In this document: in pieces, positions 48,497 through 56,393 of the stretch
How the letters are laid out: each line of letters starts with the position of its first letter
Numbering within the stretch: position 1 is the stretch's first letter
Source: Thraustochytrium sp. TN22
Lineage: Eukaryota > Sar > Bigyra > Thraustochytrida > Thraustochytriidae
Direction: 5' to 3'
NCBI GenBank assembly: GCA_013306675.1
Contig: JABLUY010000002.1
Coordinates: 62,001-126,000 of the forward strand
Length of the DNA stretch: 64,000 bases
Notes under the pieces: model-generated
What the model was told of the DNA's origin: nothing
What the model saw: only the letters and a program-made list of their open reading frames with translations
The model's database searches: none
Program-made: the position numbers and the translations under genes

Positions 48497-48991
48497 CTTG
48501 CTCTCCTTGCTGCTCTCCTTCGAATGCGGCTGCTGCTCCTGCTGCGCGACGATGCCGGTCTGCCGCCCCCCGGCCGCCGCCGCCGCCGCCGCCGCCGCCT
48601 CCGCCACCGCCGCTCGCCCCCGCCACCACTGGCAGCCAGCCACTGCCCGGCCCAACGGCGGCGGCGCGCGATAGGCCCCTTGATCGCCTTCATTTGAAGT
48701 ACGTTTCGAACGAGCCATCGCAAGATACCGGGGCCCGCTGCTGGGTCGCGCCGTGCGCCGGGGGTGCGCCGCGCCGAGGCGTCATCCCCGCCCGCGGAAG
48801 GATCAAGCGCGAGGCGCAGGCGCGGCGCAGCGCGGCGCGGCGCGGCGAGGCGAGGCCAGGCGAGGCCAGGCGAGGCGAGGCCAGGCGAGGCGAGGCGAGG
48901 CCAGGCCAGGCCAGGCGCGGCGCGGCGCGGCGAGGCTGCGCCGCGCTGGCGCGCTGGCGGAGGGCGCAGAGCCCGCGGCGCTGGGCACGCC
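48497..48991. promoter_or_regulatory. Divergent promoter region with GAGGCCAGGC-type repeats
   Basis: About 500 bp between the NDK start and the next plus-strand gene. From 48830 to 48930 it consists of irregular repeats of AGGCGAGGC and AGGCCAGGC. The plus-strand frame is open through this stretch but has no ATG and would encode Arg/Ala/Gly repeats, so I leave it as leader. Confidence 0.6.
48830..48930. repeat. Irregular AGGCGAGGC / AGGCCAGGC repeat array
   Basis: About ten degenerate 9- to 10-bp units in the divergent promoter between NDK and the helical-repeat gene. Related words occur near 58450-58530, also directly upstream of a start codon. Confidence 0.8.
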
Positions 48992-50941
48992 ATGAGGGCG
49001 GCGGCGCGGTTGGCGAGGTCAAGAGCGCGGCCAGCGTCGTGGGCGAGCGGGCGGCAAGGGCTCGTGAAAAGGGCCCACGACGACGGGCAGCGGTGGGCAG
49101 GGGAGACGCTGCTGGCGCGACGCGGGCGCGCCGGCAGGGAGCCTTGGCTTTGGGCAGGCGGCAGCCACGGCTTGTGTACGAGCCGGGGCTCCAGCAGCAA
49201 CAGCACGAGCAAGGATATCGACAGCAAAGACACGGACAGCCCTGGACGCGAATTCATCAGAAGACTAGGCGAAGCCAAGCTCGCGGCCAGCTCCGGCGCC
49301 AACACCAACACCAACACCAACCGCAGTACCAGCACCAGCACCAGCACTAGCGCCGGTGCCAGCGCGAGCTCGGGTAAGCCGTCATCCGGAGCGCCCGTCC
49401 ACGATGGCCCGCCCCTTTCGTACGCGGAGGTTGCAGCAGGAGCCGCTGCGCAGGCCACGCACATGCCGCGTGCCTGGCTGACGTCCCTGCGTGCGGTGCT
49501 AGAGACACTGGCGCCACAGGAAATACGCAAGACCCTCGTCCAGCGCATGCTTGCACTCCGGGCAGCGGGTAGCAGCGGTAGTAGCGGCGGCGGTGGCGGC
49601 GCCAGCGGGGGTAGTGGTAGCGGCAGTGGCAGCGGACGTGGTAGCGGCAGTGGCAGCGGCACTGGAGAAGGCGGGCCGTCCACACACAAACGAGCCTCAG
49701 GTGTGGCGGCGCTTTACGAGAATGAGACGTACGACTCGCTGCGCGACACCATCCGCAGGCTGGATAGCTCCATGCAATACAAGGAGTACCATACGCTGCG
49801 GTGGAGCGTGGCGTTCCTAGCGCTGGTCGTCTGCCTCATGTACTACTTCCGTGACGAACTCACGCGCTGGTTTGGCACCACGAGCGCCGACATCACAAGT
49901 CGCACGCTGGGCGACGAGAGCGTGCAGCGCGAGGCGCAGAACCTGGCGCAGGGCGTGGTGTACCAGCTGCTCAACGACGCGCATGCGCTGCGCCTCACAA
50001 CCGAATTCCTCAACGAGTTGCTCGAGCGCGAGCACACGCGCCGCGCCGTGCTGGACCTGCTGGCCAGCGTCGCGGCGCGCGAGGAGACGCAGACGCTCCT
50101 GCACAACCTCTTTGTGCACATCATGACGCAGCCTGCCTTCGTGGACCAGACCAGCCTCTTCGTGCAGGACGTGCTGGCGCGCGAGTCCACCAAGGTGGCG
50201 CTACGCGACCTCTTCGCTGCGCTTTTTGCCGACCCGGAGGCGCAACAGCTCATGGCTGACTTCTTCCAGCATGTCATCAACACCGACACCTTCCGCAATA
50301 GCGTCTACGAGCTCGGCAAGGCCACCACGCATGACCTTCTCAACAATCGTGAGATATCGCAGCACGCCGTCGTCTGGGTACAGGACGTTCTGGGCGAGCC
50401 CGACCTTCACTCCAAGGCCGGCGATGCCATTTGGGGCGCCATCACGTCCACCTTTATCCCGGGCTTCCTCGGCGGCACCTCCCACAACAACAAGAAGGAG
50501 GACATCATCAGCATCGACGAGGCCATCGAGAGTTTGCGCCGCGACCGCGCCAAGAAGGCCCAGCCCGACGCCGACGCCTCCGCAGCCAAGTCTGATCGCA
50601 ACGCCGCTCGGACCGCTGCCGCGCCGCCCGACAAGGACTCCTCGGGCCTGCGCATGGCGCCGACTCCGCCGCGCCCGCCGCGCCCGCAGCATAATCGTCA
50701 TGCGCCGCCCGCACGGCACGCTGCATCTTCGCCTGCAGCCCCAGACGAGACCTCCGCTACCGCCATGGACTCGAGGGACGCAAGTGACGCTCGGGACTCC
50801 AACGCAGCCTCGCTTCCAGTCCTCAAAAAGCTCCACTCGGACCTGCCTCGCGCCGACATTCCGGTCTACGTAGCGGCCGAAGCCGCCGCCGAGGCAGCCG
50901 TCGGCACCCCGTCGCGCGACGCTGACGCCAACACGCCTTGA
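48992..50941 (+). CDS. Probably mitochondrial membrane protein with three-helix repeats
   Basis: 649 residues from the first in-frame ATG at 48992. The start M-R-A-A-A-R-L-A-R-S-R-A-R is a good mitochondrial presequence. A long Ser/Thr/Gly-rich region with TN, TS and GS dipeptide runs follows. One membrane helix lies at about residues 268-288 (W-S-V-A-F-L-A-L-V-V-C-L-M-Y-Y-F). After it comes a regular helical array (about 300-470). Roughly 50-residue units of three helices recur about three times, with the pattern L-x2-L-L/F in each helix. A conserved-looking W-V-Q-D-V-L-G and an amphipathic W-G-A-I-T-S-T-F close the array. The tail is disordered. I do not recognise the family and suggest no function. 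Confidence 0.65.
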   Translation: MRAAARLARSRARPASWASGRQGLVKRAHDDGQRWAGETLLARRGRAGREPWLWAGGSHGLCTSRGSSSNSTSKDIDSKDTDSPGREFIRRLGEAKLAASSGANTNTNTNRSTSTSTSTSAGASASSGKPSSGAPVHDGPPLSYAEVAAGAAAQATHMPRAWLTSLRAVLETLAPQEIRKTLVQRMLALRAAGSSGSSGGGGGASGGSGSGSGSGRGSGSGSGTGEGGPSTHKRASGVAALYENETYDSLRDTIRRLDSSMQYKEYHTLRWSVAFLALVVCLMYYFRDELTRWFGTTSADITSRTLGDESVQREAQNLAQGVVYQLLNDAHALRLTTEFLNELLEREHTRRAVLDLLASVAAREETQTLLHNLFVHIMTQPAFVDQTSLFVQDVLARESTKVALRDLFAALFADPEAQQLMADFFQHVINTDTFRNSVYELGKATTHDLLNNREISQHAVVWVQDVLGEPDLHSKAGDAIWGAITSTFIPGFLGGTSHNNKKEDIISIDEAIESLRRDRAKKAQPDADASAAKSDRNAARTAAAPPDKDSSGLRMAPTPPRPPRPQHNRHAPPARHAASSPAAPDETSATAMDSRDASDARDSNAASLPVLKKLHSDLPRADIPVYVAAEAAAEAAVGTPSRDADANTP

Positions 50942-51013
50942 ACGTGCTCGAGGCTTGCGGTCGAGCCCACCAGCCCAGCCCACCAGAACTTAGCTCAGCC
51001 CAGCCCAAGTGTG

Positions 51014-51073
<60 letters not shown>

Positions 51074-51448
51074 TCGGAAAACAGTACAACGCAACGTACC
51101 AGTAACTAAAGTTAACGTAGTCGTAGTTCCCGTGCCAGCGCTTCTTAGAGGCCGCGCAAACCTTCGTGTTCCGTCGTGGACAAGGTTCTGAGACCAGCCT
51201 GAGATACGACCATGTCGAGCGTTGTTCAAGAAGTCTATGTGGCGTGTTTGACACGCGCTGTCTCAGGCTGCTGCCACTGCAAGACGGCACTTGTGAGCGC
51301 GCGTCCACCTCGTCCCAGATTTCAGGCCCCAGGCCCGGCTCGTCTCGGATCCTGCGCGAGCCTGATAGGGTTCGCAGACACGTGACTCTCTTCCTGCCTG
51401 CAAGGCGTTGCACGGCGCAGAGGTTGCGGTTGCGCACAGCGGGCCATC
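50942..51448. other. Intergenic region with TCTG microsatellite
   Basis: About 500 bp upstream of NAGLU. A pure TCTG array spans 51016-51073. A short inverted similarity exists between words near 51187-51200 and 51250-51280 (GAGACCAGCCTGAG against CTCAGGCTG). No gene seen. Confidence 0.55.
51016..51073. repeat. TCTG tetranucleotide microsatellite
   Basis: About 14 perfect TCTG units about 380 bp upstream of the NAGLU start. Confidence 0.95.
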
Positions 51449-54013
51449 ATGGGCACTCGCCGGGCCGCCGCGCGCGTCGTCGCTTCACTTGCCGCTGCTG
51501 TCTTCGCCGCGGCCATGGTGACCTTGGCGAACGGCATGTCACCCGTGGACTTCGAGTTCCGTGGCCGCGGCGAGGCCGACGCTGTCCTGGAGCTCGTGGC
51601 CCGCGTCCTTGGAACGAGCACCGCCTGGGTACGGGAGCGCTTCGTGCTGCGGATTCAGCCCGCGACGCAGTGGGACTCGGAGGGCTATGGTTACTTCGAG
51701 GTCTGCGATGGAAAGGAGGAGGAGGGCGAGAACCTGGCCAAGGTGCACGTGCGGGGCGCCTCCGGGCCAGACCTCGCCTACGGCGTTGCGCACTACCTTC
51801 GTGAGGTGTACAGCATGAGCTTTAGCTGGAACCGCACGGGCGGGCATCAGACGAGCGGAATTGACCCGGACGAGCCCTTGCAGCCCGTTGGCGGCTGCCG
51901 GGCTGGGGCGCGCGGCACGCAGATCTCGTACCTCAATAACGTGGTCACCTTCTCCTATTCATACGCGTGGTACTCCTTCGCGGACTGGGAGTACCTGCTG
52001 GACTGGATGGCGCTTTCCGGCATCAATCTCTCCATCGCGTACACGGGCCAAGAGGAGGTCTTCCGCAAGGTTTTTCGATCCTTCGGGGTCAGCGACGAGG
52101 AGTTCGCCGCCTGGTCCAACGGTGTCGCCTACTTGGCGTGGTCGCGCGGTCAGCGCCTGCACGGCTGCGCCGGCGGCCTGCCACTCAAAGTCATGCGCCA
52201 GCAATGGGACCTCCAGCGCCAAATTCTTGCGCGCATGCGCCAGCTCGGAATCGTCGCTGTGCTCCCTGCTTTCCAGGGCAACATGCCGTCCTCCATGCGG
52301 CACCTTTTCCCCAATGCAACCATGTCTCCAGATGGGGTCGCCTGGGTCGACGGCACCGACCCGCTCTTTCGCGACGTGCAGACGCGCTTTCTCCAGACGC
52401 TCCTCGAGGACTTCGGCACTGACCACTGGTACGAGACAGATGGCTACTTCAACTTCGAGCCAGAGCCCTGGCGAAGCACCGAGACCAACGACTCCTTCAA
52501 TCCAAAGTGCCGCTACAACAACGTGCCGGACGCCCGGGACGATGCAGTGTCCGAGGGTTTCTCTGAGCAGGACGGCTTCGCGCACGCGTCCAGTGTATTC
52601 GCTTCGCTCACTTCCGTGGACGCTGCGGCCGTCTGGCTGTACCAAGGCTGGATCTGGCGGGGCTGGGGCGAGGATCGCCTTCCTTACATGTCGGGCTTCG
52701 AGCGCGGCGTGCCCAAGGGCCGCTTCGTGGTGCTCGACATGTTCGACGAGATCGACTCGGAGTGGGACAAGTTTAGCTACTTCGCGTACTTTGATCGTCC
52801 TTATATTTGGGGCACCCTGCACAACTTTGGCGGCAACATCGGCCTCTGGGGCAACCTCAATGTCCTCGAGGCCGAGCCGCGTCGCGCTCGCGCCAAGACG
52901 ACCAGCCTTGCCGGTGTTGGGTCGGCACCGGAGGGCATCGATCAGAACCCCGTGTACTACACGCTCCTCCTCGACATGCCTTGGCGCATGGCGCCGCAGG
53001 CCCGCCAACACCGAGACAAGATGTCGGCAACCTCAAGCACCACCGTCACACGAGGCGACGTGGTCTGCATGCGCAACGCCACGTCGGGAGAGCGCTGCCT
53101 CATCACCACGGCACAGGACCGCGTTGCGGCCTACCTCGAGTCCTACGCACGACAGCGCTACGGATTTCACGACGCGGACGCCGCACGCGCCTGGGCTTTG
53201 CTGCACGCGTCCGTCTACGGCGACGCCAACGAGCCGCTGATCCGCGACCGCGAGTGGCTTGCCGAGAAATCCGCTGACGGCGTCACCGCCTTGGCGTACG
53301 GGGGCTACTTTAATACGCCCACGCCCACCTGGTACGATCTCAGCAAAGTCATCTCTGCGTGGCGCCTACTCACGAGCGTGGCGCGCGATCCTGCGCACCA
53401 GCCGCCACCCAGAAGCCTGGCGTACGACGTGGTGAATACCGGCCGAGAGGTTCTTGCCAAGCTCTCGGGCGGCCCTTTCCTCCGTATGATCGACTCGGCC
53501 CGCCCCAAGCCAGAGCGCCGGCAAGCTGGCCGTGAGCTGCGCGCCATGCAGGCCGACCTGGACCGTCTCCTGTGTACAGAGCGCTCCTTCACGCTGTGGG
53601 ACGTCTTGGAGCAAGCTGAGCGACTGGCCCGGGCTGTGGATCCGGAGGACGACACCTTGCGGCGTGACCTCCTCGTGCAGGCGCGGTCGCAGTCCACCAC
53701 GTGGGGGCCGCAGACGGCCGGAGCAGCCAAACCGGATTCGACGAATCTCGACTACGCCAACAAACACTGGGCCGGCCAAGTCGAAGGGTTCTACTCCCTG
53801 CGCACCGAGTGCTACCTAGCCCACCTCGACGCGCGGCAGGACTTTCAGCGTTGCGTCGCCAACGCGTCCCACGTTTGGACGCACGCAGTGGAAAGCGCAA
53901 TGGTCTGTACGCCGGAAGTGTCTCGTAACACGTCGAGCGCCGCGGAGGTCTCGCAGCAGCTCATTGACAAGTACGCTCAGCACCTGGTTCAGCGTGCATC
54001 TGCTCTCTCATAG
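51449..54013 (+). CDS. NAGLU: Alpha-N-acetylglucosaminidase (GH89), lysosomal/secreted
   Basis: 854 residues from ATG 51449 with a clear signal peptide (residues 1-30, ending A-N-G). All GH89 landmarks are present. These include F-S-Y-S-Y-A-W-Y-S-F-A-D-W-E, then the W-M-A-L-S-G-I-N segment, then Y-F-N-F-E-P-E-P (Glu337/339, region of the acid/base residue). Next come V-W-L-Y-Q-G-W, L-H-N-F-G-G-N, and A-P-E-G-I-x-Q-N with Glu495 matching the human nucleophile Glu446. NAGLU removes terminal alpha-GlcNAc, in animals from heparan sulfate. In a protist the substrate may be its own sulfated glycans or ingested material. Length is about 110 residues more than human NAGLU. Confidence 0.95.
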   Translation: MGTRRAAARVVASLAAAVFAAAMVTLANGMSPVDFEFRGRGEADAVLELVARVLGTSTAWVRERFVLRIQPATQWDSEGYGYFEVCDGKEEEGENLAKVHVRGASGPDLAYGVAHYLREVYSMSFSWNRTGGHQTSGIDPDEPLQPVGGCRAGARGTQISYLNNVVTFSYSYAWYSFADWEYLLDWMALSGINLSIAYTGQEEVFRKVFRSFGVSDEEFAAWSNGVAYLAWSRGQRLHGCAGGLPLKVMRQQWDLQRQILARMRQLGIVAVLPAFQGNMPSSMRHLFPNATMSPDGVAWVDGTDPLFRDVQTRFLQTLLEDFGTDHWYETDGYFNFEPEPWRSTETNDSFNPKCRYNNVPDARDDAVSEGFSEQDGFAHASSVFASLTSVDAAAVWLYQGWIWRGWGEDRLPYMSGFERGVPKGRFVVLDMFDEIDSEWDKFSYFAYFDRPYIWGTLHNFGGNIGLWGNLNVLEAEPRRARAKTTSLAGVGSAPEGIDQNPVYYTLLLDMPWRMAPQARQHRDKMSATSSTTVTRGDVVCMRNATSGERCLITTAQDRVAAYLESYARQRYGFHDADAARAWALLHASVYGDANEPLIRDREWLAEKSADGVTALAYGGYFNTPTPTWYDLSKVISAWRLLTSVARDPAHQPPPRSLAYDVVNTGREVLAKLSGGPFLRMIDSARPKPERRQAGRELRAMQADLDRLLCTERSFTLWDVLEQAERLARAVDPEDDTLRRDLLVQARSQSTTWGPQTAGAAKPDSTNLDYANKHWAGQVEGFYSLRTECYLAHLDARQDFQRCVANASHVWTHAVESAMVCTPEVSRNTSSAAEVSQQLIDKYAQHLVQRASALS

Positions 54014-54186
54014 AGTAAAAGTCTTGCAGTTTGGTCTTCGCTTTACGCCCTCGATGTATTGGTCGCTCTCGACCCTTTTTTCAATTATAATCATTCACTC
54101 TACTAGTTCCGTGGTTGAGGGCGTCACAGCTTCGCCATTCGCATCGTTTTGGTTGCCTTTGGTATCGCCAAGCCCGCACGTACGCA
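54014..54186. other. Short convergent gap
   Basis: 170 bp between converging 3' ends, locally AT-rich (54080-54110), consistent with shared 3' processing signals. No other feature. Confidence 0.5.
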
Positions 54187-56121
54187 TCAAAGATGCGTCC
54201 AGCGAAACAGGTTCCAGACAAGGACGAGGATCCAGAGGACGCCAGCGAGCGCAGACTGGATTGTCTGGAAGGTGACGACGCGTCCGAGGACCTCGACCGA
54301 CGGGTGCAGCTTGATCTGTGTGGCGACCACGTCGATGGCAGACAAGGCGTGATCGGCGCGCGTCTGCGCCACCTCCCGCTCCTGGTCATCGAGGAAGAGA
54401 GGGCCCGCCTGCCCAGAACCCTTACGACTACCCTCTTCCTTGGCGTAGCGCGCGGCATGGGAGGAGCCCTCGCAACGGAAGCGCATGGTCTCGACCCGCG
54501 TTCGGATGTCACTGAGCGCCTCGAGGTAGCCGTGCTGGATGCAGCTGTTCGTCTCAGCGGCAAGCAGGAAGGCTTTGCCGATGAAGAACCCGATCATGGC
54601 AAAGTCAGCCGCAAAGATTACAAGTGTGCGCCAGTCTGTCATGGCGACGCCATCCAGCACGAGCGAGGCGGCCATGATGAACAGCGAACCTGAGACGAAC
54701 ACCGCGTAGGTGCCAAAGATGATGGAGAAGCGCAGGTTGAACACGCGACCGTACTCGCTGAGCATGAGCGAGGCGGCGCCCCACGCATAGATGTTGGGCG
54801 CCAGGTAGCTGTCAAGCCGGAGCGGGGCGCCCGTCTCGGTGCACACAAAGTCGTCGTCCGCGGCGCCGCGGCCCAGCAGGGCGAGCAGCCCCCGCGCGAG
54901 GAAGACTCCGCGCCGCAAATTGGTGACTACCGACACCAGAAAGGTGAAGACGAGCATCATGAGGTAGGTCCGGAGGGCGAATGCGCAAAACTTAACCACA
55001 AAGCCGAACGCCGGCACGTCGGTCGCGAAATAAAGCTGGATGCTGGTGACGGCGCCATCAACGAGGAAATGGACTGCGCCGTAACAGATCGATGGGTACG
55101 CGGACGAGCTCGCGGTGACAGTGCGGTACACGTTGCGAACAAGCAGAAAAAGAACGTGTCGAACCGGGAGCTCGTAGCCTTCGGCCTGAGCCCCGCTGGG
55201 CCCCGGGGTCTTGTCAGCGGGAGCAGTGGCGTCGGGCCTTAGCGTGTACTTGGTATCCCTTCGCGAGCTCTTGAAGCTGCCGCAAAACTCCTTTTGAGCG
55301 CGCTTGTAGATCCGCGCCAGCCCGTTTGCCGTGGCGGGCGCTACGGGCTCGCGCATGACAAAGACGTCGGTGAGTGGTGAGATGCGCAGGCGCGAGAAGC
55401 ACACCTCAAACTGATCATAAAGGATGGCGTCACTCGGTGCGGAAGCAAAGGTGACCATGAGCAGGTTGCTCAAGCGCGTCTCGCGAACCGGCCGGCGCCG
55501 CATGTCCAGCAGCGTGGCCCGTGGGATGAAGGCGTACTTGATGCCGATCATGGCGCTCCGAGTAAAACTAAGCGCCATGATGAAGAACATGTCGAAGTTG
55601 ACATCGAAGGTGGGGCCCGCCTGGCACATGCCCAGCATGAGCAGCACGAATTCGACTTGAATGGGGACCATGAAGAGGAAGCAAATGGTCTGTATCCAGA
55701 AGACGATGACGTTGCTGCGGCCATCTGCGAAAGAGCCCGGACGGAAGGCGCTCTGCAGCGCTCCATTCCAGCCGAGCAGCGCCACGATGAGCGGCAGTGC
55801 GAAGATGCCCGCGATGCCAAAGCTCACCTCGCTCACACAGTATTCAAAGAAGCTGCGCAAGGACATGTTACACTCCCCATACAAACAATTCGATGGCACA
55901 TGCGCCTTCCAGGCGTCCAAATCTTCTTCTTCTACATCTTTGCCGGCGCCCCCGCCGCCTCCGCCTCCTCCTCCTCCTGCTGCTGCTGCTCTTGCTGCCG
56001 CCGCCGCCGCAGCGCGGGTGTCGGCCAGGCCCAGCCGCGCGAGGAGCACCGTCCCGAGATCCGCATCTTCGGTCTCGGCCTCAGGCGGCGCAGTCACGCC
56101 GCGCGGCGCGACGCTCGCCAT
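54187..56121 (-). CDS. Multipass membrane protein of unknown family
   Basis: 644 residues from the first in-frame ATG at 56121. A disordered, Ala/Gly-rich N-terminus with a poly-Gly run comes first. About eight to nine hydrophobic helices follow, including V-I-V-F-W-I-Q-T-I-C-F-L-F-M, L-M-M-L-V-F-T-F-L-V-S-V-V, and a final pair near the C-terminus that ends in V-L-W-I-L-V-L-V-W-N-L-F. Between the third and fourth helix sits a soluble loop with basic residues and a Pro-rich stretch. A charged helix precedes the last membrane helix. I recognise no channel or transporter signature. Related orphan multipass proteins are common in stramenopile genomes; that is memory, not a match. Confidence 0.62.
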   Translation of the reverse strand: MASVAPRGVTAPPEAETEDADLGTVLLARLGLADTRAAAAAAARAAAAGGGGGGGGGGAGKDVEEEDLDAWKAHVPSNCLYGECNMSLRSFFEYCVSEVSFGIAGIFALPLIVALLGWNGALQSAFRPGSFADGRSNVIVFWIQTICFLFMVPIQVEFVLLMLGMCQAGPTFDVNFDMFFIMALSFTRSAMIGIKYAFIPRATLLDMRRRPVRETRLSNLLMVTFASAPSDAILYDQFEVCFSRLRISPLTDVFVMREPVAPATANGLARIYKRAQKEFCGSFKSSRRDTKYTLRPDATAPADKTPGPSGAQAEGYELPVRHVLFLLVRNVYRTVTASSSAYPSICYGAVHFLVDGAVTSIQLYFATDVPAFGFVVKFCAFALRTYLMMLVFTFLVSVVTNLRRGVFLARGLLALLGRGAADDDFVCTETGAPLRLDSYLAPNIYAWGAASLMLSEYGRVFNLRFSIIFGTYAVFVSGSLFIMAASLVLDGVAMTDWRTLVIFAADFAMIGFFIGKAFLLAAETNSCIQHGYLEALSDIRTRVETMRFRCEGSSHAARYAKEEGSRKGSGQAGPLFLDDQEREVAQTRADHALSAIDVVATQIKLHPSVEVLGRVVTFQTIQSALAGVLWILVLVWNLFRWTHL

Positions 56122-56393
56122 GCCCGCACGCGCGCACGTCACAGCGCGCCTCTCTCCGTTCTGGCTGCGCGGCACCCCACGCGGCGCCCAACGCGGCGCT
56201 TGCGGAGCTCTGCAGGCGCACCTGAGGCGACTCCTGTGGCGAGCGCAACTCCACGATAAGGCCGTTGAGCACACTCACGGTCAGTGGCAGCGCGGCGCTG
56301 CGCGGCCACGCGGGCCGCCGCAGGGGCGGCGCGGTGTGGCCCGTGCGCGGGTACCACCACCACCACCATCACCACCACCACTTGGCTGGCCCA
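56122..56393. promoter_or_regulatory. Promoter region of multipass gene with CAC repeat
   Basis: 270 bp between the multipass start and the 3' end of MYB (both minus strand). Contains a CAC/CAT triplet run (56350-56381). Confidence 0.5.
56350..56381. repeat. CAC trinucleotide repeat
   Basis: About ten ACC/CAC triplets with one CAT, just downstream of the MYB stop codon. Confidence 0.88.

Noticed and set aside
48764-48991. N-terminal extension of the helical-repeat protein
   Set aside because: No ATG; Arg/Gly/Ala repeats only. The ATG at 48992 gives a credible presequence.
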